Assembly: GCA_018857735.1 (NCBI GenBank)
Contig: JABMCL010000660.1
Span: forward strand, 58,501-122,500
Reading direction: 5' to 3'
Length of the DNA stretch: 64,000 bases
From: Alviniconcha marisindica
Taxonomy: Eukaryota; Mollusca; Gastropoda; Provannidae
This document shows, piece by piece, positions 1-11,200 of this stretch; the stretch's first letter is position 1, and the number at the start of each line of letters is the position of its first letter. The notes beneath the pieces were generated by a model, which had not been told where the DNA came from, did not search any database, and saw only the letters and a program-made list of their open reading frames with translations. The translations under genes and the position numbers were made by a program.

Positions 1-60
1 TGAACTCATGAAGCTTCTTTGCTTCAGTTCCCCTAAAAACAACAACAATGAATCCTTTTT

Positions 61-205
61 TAAGGGTGCAGTCCCCTTAATTTTTTTAAACAAAATTAAG
101 CCTTTTTAAGGGTGCAGTCCCCTAAAAACAACAACCAATTAAGCCTTTTTAAGGGTGCAGTCCCATTAAAAAACAACCAATTAAGCTTTTTTAAGAGTGC
201 AGTAC
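61..205. repeat. short tandem repeat, about 55-bp unit
   Basis: Three to four imperfect copies of a unit built around 'aagggtgcagtcccctta' followed by an A-rich spacer and 'aattaagcctttttaa'. The left and right halves of the core are partly complementary, so each unit could form a small hairpin. It lies downstream of the FUT11 exon, probably inside that gene's next intron. No coding potential is seen. Confidence 0.7.
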
Positions 206-308
206 TCTAAGTTGTATTAGAGAAACATGACAGAAGTATGCACAGCATTACTAGTGATGGCAATGCATGCGATCAAAGGTTAGTGTTAGTGGTTATTATA
301 TTAATGTT

Positions 309-314
309 ACTCAC
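309..314 (-). promoter_or_regulatory. probable 5' splice site overlapping the FUT11 stop codon
   Basis: On the minus strand the exon reads ...GAC CA followed by GTGAGT, a consensus animal donor. The TGA that closes the open frame (311-313) lies inside this hexamer. If the donor is used, the stop is intronic and the exon ends at 315 with two bases of an open codon. This fits the protein lacking the C-terminal tail found in vertebrate FUT11. The receiving exon would lie left of base 1, and I see no candidate for it in 1-308. Confidence 0.6.
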
Positions 315-1708
315 TGGTCTTTTATTCCTTGGCCAATGTCCAGGCGTTCAGGTGCAGGGCATCCTAAATGGGAATTATTAGCCATTCGTGGCGGTAACAG
401 TGGTGATGAAGCATCTTCTGCATGAGCTTTTTCTGCCTCCATTCGCATCACAAGCTGTTTGCAAACATGACATTCAAACCCATGGAAAAAGTCTTTTGAG
501 CCGACTGACCACTCACGGTTTTGTAAATGATCGAGAAGAAAGCTGTTAGTGATTCCTGTTCTCTTGTAATCCAGGTACTTTTCATACTCTTCATCATTTT
601 CATCAAGATGCTTGATGAAATCTGCAAGTTCCTTTGGTGATTTGAAGTCATCAACAAGAATGACACTGTGATTGTTTGGCATCCAGTCTTGGACAACAGG
701 AGAGCCTTTGTAAATGGGAACCACACCTATGTGCAATGGACGCATGATCTTTTCTGTCATATAATCATTGCAATAGGCATTTTCAAAGGCTAAATTGAAT
801 TTGTAAACAGACAGCAAATCCAAAAAGGCACTAGCCTCAAATGTTTCAGCTGGGTCCTGTAGCTTTTCAGGCAAATCCTTGTTGTGGAGACAGGACCCAT
901 ATGAATCGATATCAATGTACTTCATCAGTTCCTTTACATAACTGTCTCTGTCAGATGGCACATCGCAGTGGGACTGCACATACACCACCGAGGCGAGACC
1001 TCTGGATTTCTTTTCTTCATTTTTTTGTGCTGTACTGATGGGCTTACGCCTTACAAGATAATCCAGCTGGTGAATGGCCTGAGTTGAAATTGGATAATCA
1101 GATTCACGTCTGAAAGTTGATGTGTGATTGAATAACCGTATCAGAGCATAGTGGCTTAACATATAGTTATTGAGAGGTGACTCTTCGTGGATAAGTGCCC
1201 ACTCATGATGTTTCAATCTTGGCAGTGGCAAATCAAGCGGATCAACATCAGTGCCATAGAACAAGAATCCTCGAGTGCGTTGATCTGCCATGACGTCTGG
1301 GCTTCTGTCAACTGTTGAATAACAGCTTGCTCCATTTGGACATGTAAGGAGTGCATAAGATGGCCGGTCTCTGGCGACATTATGGGGGCTGAGACTGCCG
1401 CCACCAGTCCACCACACTATGATGGGCAAGTCTGCGCTTGGCGATTCCACTTGCTTTACATTGTATCCCGGCCAGGATTCAAAATAATCATTTGTGTAGG
1501 AGCGGAATTCTTCACCATTGTCAGCTGAAGTGAAATAATCATCCGAACTATGACAAAGCTTGAAACACAAGAGAATCAACCCAAGTAAGAGAGGCACCAA
1601 CACAAGAACACGTCTTGTGTACAGACCCCTGGAGTACATCACTGGCACACTTAAATGAGTGACAGACACACCCAAATATTTCGAAAGTAGGATCTTAACT
1701 TGCCTCAT
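311..1708 (-). CDS. FUT11-like GT10 fucosyltransferase (C-terminal exon probably missing)
   Basis: Type II membrane glycosyltransferase of family GT10, FUT10/FUT11 branch. These enzymes transfer fucose from GDP-fucose in the secretory pathway; this branch has recently been linked to protein O-fucosylation (POFUT3/4). The 465-residue open frame has a basic stretch then a hydrophobic anchor at about residues 32-51, a stem, and the catalytic domain. The GT10 signature FENAYCNDYMTEK is at 308-320, followed by GVVPIYKGSP. Branch-typical blocks are HHEWALIHEESPLNN (167-181) and WMPNNHSVILVDDF (342-355), plus a CHVC motif at 413-416. Wording of several blocks is closer to FUT11 than FUT10. The Met at 1708 is the first in frame; Met24 is a possible alternative that keeps the anchor. 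The end is shorter than the vertebrate protein by some tens of residues, and the stop coincides with a GTGAGT donor, so a further exon is likely outside the window. Family assignment is firm; exact acceptor specificity is not shown by sequence. Confidence 0.92.
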   Translation of the reverse strand: MRQVKILLSKYLGVSVTHLSVPVMYSRGLYTRRVLVLVPLLLGLILLCFKLCHSSDDYFTSADNGEEFRSYTNDYFESWPGYNVKQVESPSADLPIIVWWTGGGSLSPHNVARDRPSYALLTCPNGASCYSTVDRSPDVMADQRTRGFLFYGTDVDPLDLPLPRLKHHEWALIHEESPLNNYMLSHYALIRLFNHTSTFRRESDYPISTQAIHQLDYLVRRKPISTAQKNEEKKSRGLASVVYVQSHCDVPSDRDSYVKELMKYIDIDSYGSCLHNKDLPEKLQDPAETFEASAFLDLLSVYKFNLAFENAYCNDYMTEKIMRPLHIGVVPIYKGSPVVQDWMPNNHSVILVDDFKSPKELADFIKHLDENDEEYEKYLDYKRTGITNSFLLDHLQNREWSVGSKDFFHGFECHVCKQLVMRMEAEKAHAEDASSPLLPPRMANNSHLGCPAPERLDIGQGIKDQ

Positions 1709-2149
1709 GCACCTTTATTTGTGTTCCCAAACACGCTCGAAACATAAACATTTGAGGAACTTTGACTATATGCTAGATAATTTCTTTGACAATTTGTGGT
1801 ACACATTAACTGAGCTTTCCAGCCACAGACTCGCCGCATTCGATTGCCACGAAGCTTTTCCACACAAGACGTAGTTATGTCCCTTGGATCTGCTTCCTGT
1901 CAACGTGGCACGAAGTACGCATGCACGGAAGTTGTATCTAGTTCCGTACGTGGCAAAGAAGTCGTGTAAAATCCTCACAAAATTTTGTGTTGAGTTGTCA
2001 CATTTGAACTCATTCTGTCATCGTAGAATTCATATTTTATAGAGAACCAGCGCATTGAACACACCACTTCGCTCCAAGGTGCAAAAAGTGACCACAACAC
2101 TGCTTGTCAGAGATTCGGTCGTGCCACAGCGGCTTCTATGTCAAAACAG
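1709..2149. promoter_or_regulatory. divergent FUT11 / SEC24 promoter interval and probable SEC24 5'UTR exon
   Basis: FUT11 runs left from 1708 and SEC24 runs right. A good donor (AAAACAG|gtgaga, gt at 2150) suggests that a non-coding first exon of SEC24 ends at 2149, after which the first coding exon begins at 4695. Transcription starts for both genes would then fall within about 300-400 bases of each other. There is no obvious TATA box. Start sites cannot be fixed from sequence alone. Confidence 0.45.
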
Positions 2150-2580
2150 GTGAGAATAAACAGTGTGACTGTGAGGCATTCATACAACAGTGCAGTCTGT
2201 CTGCGGGTCCTTATCTTTGTTTTTGACTATTTCTGCAATCTGCATGTTTTTGGTCTGATCCTTGGTACCAGGAGCACTTTCCAGACTGGGACAGCTGAGT
2301 GACATTCTGTCAACTGGTGCAACTGCAAATAGTGACACCGACAGTTAAAGTTAGAACTACAACATAAACAGTAAAAGTTTGTCAACGTTTTTCTCACAAG
2401 TTTACATACAGAAGAACGGAAATTATGTAGCACTGGAACAGCCGTGTTCTGTTCTGACTTACGTATGATTTAAAAAATATAACTGTCATTTATTTACTTA
2501 TGCATTTCTCCAAGATCCCTACTTTTGATGGCCAGAATGGCAAAAATCTGTTACTTGAAAATTGTTGTTAATGTTACTGA

Positions 2581-2680
2581 GCTCAAGAGCTGTGTGAAAG
2601 TCAAGGTGGCTGCCCTGGGCTCCCTGTTCTGAATAGTCTGTACAGTCTCTGGATGTAAAGCATCATTGAACTCAAACTGT
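2581..2680 (+). repeat. dispersed ~100-bp repeat, copy 1
   Basis: Begins at 'gctcaagagctgtg' and shares 'gtcaaggtggctg' and 'cctgggctccctgt' with the copy at 4531-4640; it ends near 'ttgaactcaaactg'. About three quarters of positions match by eye. No known family recognised. Confidence 0.6.
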
Positions 2681-4530
2681 TAGTGTTACTGTGTTGGTGT
2701 TAGATCCATCTTCTGGCATTTACTTTTAAGGCCAGGGATCATGCAAGGTGTTTTAAAAACTGTATACCTCATACACAAATAATAAATATGTAGACAAGAT
2801 GCATTTTGGTCAATCATTTTTGTGTCAATGTAAAACATGCAAAACAGCAATCTGACCCCCCACTCCCACTCCCACCCCACCCCCATGCCCTCCAAATGAC
2901 CAGCTGCTGTCCCTTACATGAAGTCCCTCCAGTCTAGTGAGTATCTGCCATCACTCATCAGCTTTTTTGCCATCAGTGGTTTTGTCTGGCCTCACTTTAA
3001 CTAGATCTACTGATCTTGATTTAGTTCTGTCAACTGAAGCCCTTTTCAATTAGCATGGAACTAAACTTCAACTTTTAAGCAAATGGTAACAGTCGAACAC
3101 TAACAGCAAGCAGCTGGTGGTAGGCCTACTGCAAAGTCATACATGCTGATTCTGTGTGTGTGTGTGTATGAGAGAGAAAGAGAATTGGCTGTCATTTGCT
3201 CAGCAAAACAGTGTTGCTGTTTGCATGTCAACATGAGTGTTATGATAGATTATTACTTTTAGCAATTGAAAACCTGGCAAGAAGGGAGGACACTAAATGA
3301 CTAATGTCAGTTAAGCATAGCAAGGCACAGGCACTGCTGTGACTAGTCCTTTCTAATTCTAGAGTTATTCCTGTTGTCAGGACTTCAGCAAGTTCAGGTC
3401 AAGTCAGCTGGGATGGATAATTTTGTTCACTCTGCACTCGCTGCCTTTTCACTGGTTGACAGCTGAAGCCTGATATGTCCTTAGCACATATCTGAATGAG
3501 CTGTCATTTTTATTTTTGCATCCATATCTGCTGTTCTGGTGTGTACATCACATAAAATTTTGCCTGCATGTTGACCATTCTGACTGTAGCAAGGGGACAC
3601 TACCCAGTGTGGAAAGAAGTTGCCCATGCTGAAGAGTTCTGCTGGGGCTCTATTTGCCACAAAGCTATTGTAATGTGAAGATGGAGTCTTGAAGTTGAAG
3701 ATCAACTGACTCAAGGTCATGAACTGCATTGGATTCCAGGTGCTGAACCTGTGCTGACGATTAGCACCATAGCAGTGTGCCCCAAGTGACAGTCCATTGT
3801 TCTATTTTCCATTTCATAAATACTCAGCCTGATTTTTATAACTCTGAAACTTTACACTATTTACCTTTCTATAATTTGGTCATGATTCAGTGATTGCATG
3901 GGGAATATTCACTACATTATTTGAGCTCGTAAACTCACTTGATACAGTTTTGATCACGTCAATAAACTGTGTACAAGAAACCTAAGGCTAAGCAAATGGC
4001 AGGTGGTTTCTAGACTCAGGAGAATTTAAATGCAATATCTGACACCAGAGACAGTGACAGGTGAGCCTGACATGTACTAGCTTGCTACCTCCCCCCCACC
4101 CCCTAAAATTTTATGAAGAAGATCATTTGTATTTCACACCCACTCTCACTTTGGCAATTTTAGCCAAGTTAAAACAATGATGACGTTATGGTGATTACAT
4201 TGCATTTGCAGTTTTTCTGAGGTCATTTTTTTTAAATAATCAGTTACTTGTTTTTTCCCTTTTTTCCCTCTATACTGTGATCTAAATGATGAAAGAATGC
4301 GATAAAAGAGAATCATTGCATTTCACAGAAGGCAAAATTGTGACTTGCCTGATGGACTAAGTTGTTTTTAGTATTGACATGCCCATAGGCTTTTCTGCCT
4401 GTCCTGGGCAAGTGTATTATTATTGGTATAATAGTAACTTTGATAAGTTGATGGCAGAAGCTGCACCCCAGGCAAAAATGATGACCATATCAGGATGAAA
4501 TCTCATTCCACTGGTTGACATCTTTGTCAG

Positions 4531-4640
4531 AGCTCAGGAGCTGCACGAAGGTCAAGGTGGCTGTCCTGGGCTCCCTGTCCCTGGAGCCCATATGGTCTCT
4601 GTGGACGTACATGTATAAAGCAATGTTGAACTCAGACTGA
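4531..4640 (+). repeat. dispersed ~100-bp repeat, copy 2
   Basis: Second copy of the element at 2581-2680, in the same orientation and the same inferred intron. It shares 'gtcaaggtggctg', 'cctgggctccctgt' and 'ttgaactcagactg'. It may be a fragment of a retroposon or an old segmental duplication. Confidence 0.6.
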
Positions 4641-4694
4641 CATTTCAGTGCTAAGTTCCTATAATAACTATGCTTACATTTTGTTTCATTTCAG

Positions 4695-4715
4695 ATGATT
4701 GGTGAATCCTCCTGA
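4695..4715 (+). other. six-codon upstream ORF in the SEC24 leader
   Basis: The exon begins directly with ATG after the acceptor at 4694. That ATG opens a frame of six codons closed by TGA at 4713-4715. The SEC24 start is the ATG at 4731, 15 bases downstream and in the same phase. If the exon boundary is right, ribosomes must reinitiate or leak past this ATG to make SEC24. Confidence 0.5.
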
Positions 4716-4730
4716 GCCTACAGTGTCTTG

Positions 4731-5244
4731 ATGAGTGGACAGTATCCAGGAAACTTTGGACCCGGGCAGGGGGTGCCAGGGTATGGGGCACCCCAGGGTC
4801 CATCCATGCCTGGTGGGGGTCAGCCACAGGGTCAGCCGCACAACATGTATAACAATGGGCCACCAGGTTGGTTGGAATTGAAACACTGTGTATTGCCCTT
4901 GAATCATTGAATGTTGGTGTGTTGGTTGGCTACTCTGGTGTTTTGTCTACTACTACTACTGTGTAACTTTCCATGTTGACTACAGTCATCATCCCATATA
5001 TTATATATCAGCACTTCACTTGGTATAGCTTACCTTATGCAGTCCTAAGACAAATGACAAAGGGATTTACATAAATTTACTGTTGCCCTTCCATTTAGTT
5101 AAAACTGCACCCCAATTTAAATTCCATTTAACCAGCAGTTATGCCTTCAGCATCCTGAAACATACTCAGATACTGTTTTCATGATTCATTTACCCCTAGT
5201 AGCAGTAACACTTCTGTCTGATTTGGAGATTTCAACTGTTACAG

Positions 5245-5297
<53 letters not shown>

Positions 5298-8200
5298 ATA
5301 AACAGAGGGTTAAATGGTAAACTGTGCAGTGTGGCAAGTGCAAGGGATGGTGTGTATGTGCAATTAATGGTGTTTGTTTACTTGGTTTAGTTCCAGGTCA
5401 GTTTGGAGCTCAAGCCCCACCAGGAAAGCCAGGCATGGGTCCACCCCTGTCCGGCTTTGGTGGTGCACCACCTACCTCCAGCCAAATGCAGAACGGCTTC
5501 CAGGCAGGACAGGGGGATGCAGCGAGGTTGGTTATGATTTCATTTGGTTGTGGTGCTGGCAAATAGGCGTGTGAGGGTGTGTTAAGTGTGGTGGATTAAC
5601 CATTGATTGTAGCCGTGTGAGTTTGTACCTGTGAAATCAACATCCCCCGAAGGGAGGCCGGGGATGTGTGATGTCTCCCTCCTGTCTGGAATCTCAGGGC
5701 TGTCATTTGATTCCCCTTTCCTCTCTCCTGTCTTGTTTTTCTGCCTAGCCCTCTTGCTCTTTCTGTCTTGTCATTTTTCTGCAAATGGTCCATTCTCCTG
5801 ACTTTTTTCCCCCCAAAACTCGCAAATATTTTTCGTTAAGGGTTAGGCTTTTTTGTATGGCTCTTGTTGAGCAGCTAGGAGATGATAGTTGGTAGGTGGT
5901 ATGTGCAGCTTGCTGCCATATGGCGCTGGTATTTGCCATTATGCATTTATATATAAAAAATATTTTTTATATTGTGTCTGTCCATTCCTTTTTTTAATTT
6001 TTCTTTAACCTGGTATTGATAAATTAGACAATGGTTGATAATACCAGCATGTCCTAGTCTTATGTGCTCTTTTAACAGGGGTAATATTGAACGGACTAAC
6101 TGAGTAACTCTTTGAAAATTGTGTCTGATATTTGTGTATGTATGTTTTATGTTTGTGAACTGATTAGTTTTGTAGATTGACTTGACAGAGGGTTGATACA
6201 TATGTGAGAAGAGTTTAGAAATGTTTATTTGCTTATGACCTGAGTTTGATTGTCCTGAGGTGACCCTGTGTGGTTGACAGGACATTAAAATCCAATTACT
6301 ACTACTGTGAAATCAACGAGCAACAGGCACTTGAAAAAAGATGTCATACAAATACAACAACAAAGCCCTGAGTCACCTGCTGTAGCTGTCACCTGGTATG
6401 CAAGTAAACGCCAGGTGCATAAACTGCACCAGAGGTACATCCTCATAATAATAATTATAATCCTTTATATACTATGGTGTAAGTATAATTCGGCTGGTAT
6501 AATATGGACGGGCACTCACATCTGAACACTGATTTGAAGTGACTAATAAGGCTACCTGCAAACTGCTTCAGACCACCTGGCCCACCTGGAGCTGCACGCC
6601 CACCAGGTCCCCCAGGCCCAGGTATGATGGGCCCACTTACAATGCAGCCTGGAGGCATGCCGCCACAACGTCACCCTGGACCACCAACTTCACAGGTAAG
6701 AGTACCAAAGACTCAGTTCCTGGTGTTTGGCTGGATGTTAGCACTTTGGATCATTCAGCATCTTCTGTGTGAAGTTACCTCAGTAGAGAGGGAAGGGTAC
6801 AGTGAAAGAGTAGGCATACTTCAATTTTACCACTGTAAAGCTCTGAGTAAGTTTTTGTGTTGGTCACTTGTTTGATCAGTGATGACATTTTGGAATAGGC
6901 TATTTTTTATTTTCTTCTAACATTGATTTTGTTAACGGCATATGTGAAATGATAGACTCCTGCTACCTCACTGATGACGTGTGGAGAAACAAGTAGCAAA
7001 CTATGTAAAATGATGTCTGTATGTTGTTGAGAAAATCTACAGAAAAGGGTGTGTGTGCATGCGTGTGCGCATTTAGACGGTTTTCTTATTTTTGGTACTT
7101 CTCAGTTCTTGAGTAATAATGGTAGATATTTTATTTGGTCAGTTCCAGAACATGTCACTGTCAGGTCCGCCTGGATCACAGCCAATGGTATGTAGCATTC
7201 AGCTTTAAACTTCTGCCCTTGTGTAATAAAGTCTAGCTTGTCAGTCAGTCTCCCTGTCTCGTCTCTTTCTTGCTCCTTGTGTACTTAGCAGGTTAGGAAC
7301 ATGTGTTTGTTTGTCTGTTTGCTGTGTACAGACCAATTAGATTTGCTTTCATTGTGAAAGGATGTATATTTGTTCACTTATCCATTTTTTCTTGCTTTGT
7401 TTACAACAACAACAAAAAAGCTTTATTTTTTGCTTCTACGGGAAGATTTTTGAATCCAGTTCTTTTTTTTCCACCCAGCTGGCTTTATACTGATACTGTG
7501 CAGATCTAACAGTCCCTTTTTTTTTGGTCTAGCCATGTCAGGGGCTGTATCTCAAGTTACTATTCTCACAGTCTATCTGCGGAATCCCTCTTCTTTCAAT
7601 AATGTGTGTATATATATATTACAGAACCAAGGTCCAGGTGGTTTTCCGGGTTCACAGACTGGCCCAGTGCCACCATCCAGTGGCATGGGCATGCCCCCAA
7701 GCAGTGGAAGCATGGGCCCACCGCCCATGGGCATGGGACACAGGCCTCCAGGACCTCCAGTTCCTGGCATGGGACAGCCCCCCAATAGCATGGCTCCTCC
7801 CCCACAGGGAGGAATGGGACAGCCCCCCAACAGCATGGCGCCACCCCCACAGGGAGGAATGGGACAGCCCCCCAATAGCATGGCGCCACCCCCACAGGGA
7901 GGAATGGGACAGCCCCCCAACAGCATGGTGCCACCCCCACATGGAGGAATGGGACAGCCCCCCAATAGCATGGTGCCACCCCCCCAGGGAGGAATGGGAC
8001 AGCCCCAAGGACCTCCTATGGGAGGAGCTGGACCACCCCCTTCCGGTATGGGTGCACCCCCAAGAATGGGGGGCCCACCCCAAGGGGGTATGGCGGCACC
8101 CCACTCGAGCATGGCACCTCCGATGGGAGGGGTTGGTGGGCAGCCCCCCATGCCTGCAGGCCAGCACCCTACCAGCATGGGCGGCCAGGGACAGAACTTT

Positions 8201-11200
8201 ACGGGCCCACCTCAGTCAGGGTTCCCGCCGAGCAGCATGGGGCCACCCGGCTCAGCCAACCAGCATTTTTCAGGACCTGTGATGCCTGGTAGTCAGGGCT
8301 TGCAACAGCCACCATCTTCAGGGTTCAACCAGCCGCCGGGAATGGGAGGTGCTCCGAGCGGCCCTGGCCCCGTGCCGTCCAGTCAGTTTGGTGGGTTTGC
8401 CCCACCCTCCTCTCAGGGCATGATGCCGCCGCCGCAGCCGGGAGGTCCGTTTCCAGGGAGCCAGCCGGGAGGGTTTGGCCAGCCAGGGTTCAACATGCAG
8501 CAGCCTCGAGCCCCTGGGCCTTCCTCACAGCCGCAACAGCCTCGACGTCTAGACCCAGAGCAGATGCCCAGTCCTGTGAGTGTTGGTTGGTCTTGGACTG
8601 TCTGTATGTGGGGATTTTAGGTGGTGGTTTTGTCTTTTGGTTTTGTGTATCTACTGTCTTGTTAGATCATAGATGTGGAATGTTTTCAATTGTCATAAAC
8701 ATTTCTGCATGTGATTGAAGGTTTTAGTTGCCAGTTGAACTCTCATAGTCGTGAACTGCAGGAAAATGTACATTCTGAATGTGAGTTTATAGATTCATGA
8801 CCTGCTAAACATCTGTTCATGACATTGCAGATTCAAGTTATTGAAGATGATCGGCGAAACAGAAGTGGTCCTTTCCAGGCAAACCAGAAAGGTGTTTTGC
8901 CACCATTAGTTACAACACAGTTTACAACACAAGACCAGGGTAAGAATACTTCTGAAATAAACATCATGACTGATGCTGAGCTGTTATTTTAAAGACTGAG
9001 TAGTTAAGAACTGAGATTTGCATTATTGAGCATGTAAATGCTGGTGCCTTACTATTCTGATTACAAAATAGACAAGCTAGTATAATACACACTTTTGAAA
9101 TATCTGTTTGCTTGCATGCACACTCCACCTTCAGATATCTTTTATCCTTTAAGTTAGTGCTAGGAGTTTTATATTGCTACTGTTGTGGAGTGTAACTTTC
9201 ATTTCTAGCAGGACAAATGAAGAATGTATGCAGTTTCCTTAATGAGGAAGGTGCTACATTATGATATTGGATATGAACAAAATACTTCATTTTGTGTGTC
9301 CTGGTGTATTGTTAGCGCTACTGCTGCAACCAGTAAATGAGTCATTCATGTTTGATGAAAGCAGCCCGAGAGCAGCTGTTTTTTTTCATAATTCAGTTTG
9401 CTTCATTCACTTTTCTTCATCCTGAGGTGACCCAGTGCTGTTGACCTTTACTGACCCAGCTCCCTCCATTTTTCTTCTTTCTGTTTTTACCCCCTAAGGG
9501 CATGCTTTGTAGTGTTCTTATGCACTTCAGACCTAGTGCTATGAGGCAACTTTAAAATAATAAAAATCAAATTGATGGGTGTGTATATGCAGGTTATGCC
9601 AACCCCTGTTTCTTATGGAATTCAGATCGATGGGTGTTTATGTGCAGGTTATGCCATCCCCCGTTTCTTACGGAATTCAAATCGATGGGTGTTTATGTGC
9701 AGGTTATGCCAACCCCCGTTTCTTGCGGTCAACAATGTACAACGTGCCATGCACCAGTGATATGTTAAAAGCCAGTCACATACCTTTTGCTCTGGCCCTG
9801 ACCCCCTTTGCCAGGCTGGGCTCACAAGAGGTGGGTGTTACACTGTCATTCTGCTCCTCTCTCGACCTGTGTGTGTGTGTGTGGAGAGAGAGAGAGTGTG
9901 TGTATGTGTGTGCATCTTTGTACACATGCATGCATGAATACCTGTGTGCATGCACAGTTAATATAGGTGAAACAGAATTAATTAATTAGTTGCATTCAAG
10001 TCAGAATTGTTAAACACTGAAAGATGGTGGGAAAAGCAAACAAGAACACTGATAATGATGCATCAATGTTCGTGCATAGCTGTTGCAGTGATCACGAGTA
10101 CCCATAATTTGATTTTCATTTGATTTTGAATTCTCGTGTAGTTGTGAAGTGTTATTGGAAGCGAAGCAAATCAGTTTATTTGGGATTTTACAGACACTAG
10201 TTTTATAGTTAGGCTGACCCAGCTAGAGGTAATAGTGACCTCTTGCCTAGAGTAACCTCTTACTTAGAGTAACCTCTTATCTCTAGGTGAGCCTGCCTAA
10301 CTATACTTTTCTCATTTCTCCTGAAGGAGTTAGGAATTAAGCTGGAGCTTTGTGTGATGAGGTTGTGCCTGATGTTTCTTTACTGTAATGATACTGTTAG
10401 CACCTTACTGTATTCCCCCCCATCCCAACCCCCATCAACATCCAAGTTTTTTGCTTCAGGCACCACCGCCAATCGTGGACCTGGGTGAACTGGGCCCAGT
10501 GCGATGTAAACGCTGTAAGGCCTACATGTGTCCCTACATGCAGTTCATCGATGGCGGTCGCCGTTTCCAGTGTGTCTTCTGCAGCGCTACCACTGATGGT
10601 CAGTTCTTGAAAGTTGAAGTCTTTCTTGTTTGAGGCTATGTGATGTGCTTGAGTTGACCAAAAGTAAGTCAGTGTCACTTTGTGCACTAGTATTACCAGG
10701 CTGACTACCTTGCTCAGGCCTTGTGGCAGATGTAACTGTGGTACCTGGCATCAACCCAAAGGCTGGGCAGTGGGTTTTCCATTATCTGGCCAAGTGTGGG
10801 CAAAGAAGGAATTAGAAGACGATAATAACAAAACAAATCAGTGTGTTTATTTAGCACCCAGTTGGCTGCATAAGTCATATCAGGGTGATGTGAATAACAG
10901 GTCAGGTGGAGTGTACTGGTCTGGTAATTTACAGGTCAAGTCATTTTGATGTTAGTATGGTCGTCATATAAATCGGGCATATCTACCAAGAAAGAGGTTA
11001 CGGAACCACACCAGCAGTACAGACTCGGGTTTGTGTTGTCAGCATTCTCAGATGAAATTCTTCTGTGAAATATGCATAATTATATCTACATATATATATC
11101 AGGTGACAGTAGTCCTCCAGTTGATGTTTTTTGTTGGTGTTTATTTCAGTGCCCAACGAGTACTTTGCTCACCTGGATCACACAGGCAGGAGGACGGACT

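Larger units (their letters stand above)
2150..4694 (+). other. SEC24 intron 1 (inferred)
   Basis: About 2.5 kb without coding potential between the inferred 5'UTR exon and the acceptor tttcatttcag at 4694. It holds two diverged copies of a roughly 100-bp repeat (2581-2680 and 4531-4640) and a short GT run near 3155. I see nothing else recognisable in it. Confidence 0.45.

Noticed and set aside
7573..8178. Open frames of 130-230 codons on both strands over SEC24 exon 5
   Set aside because: They are shadows of the GC-rich 45-bp repeat region. The plus frame joined to the other exons by phase is the real one, and the others give repetitive peptides with no partners.
10201..10305. Small transposon with GTTAGGC inverted ends
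   Set aside because: Only about nine bases match at the ends, and the interior is explained by a short 'agagtaacctctta' direct repeat.
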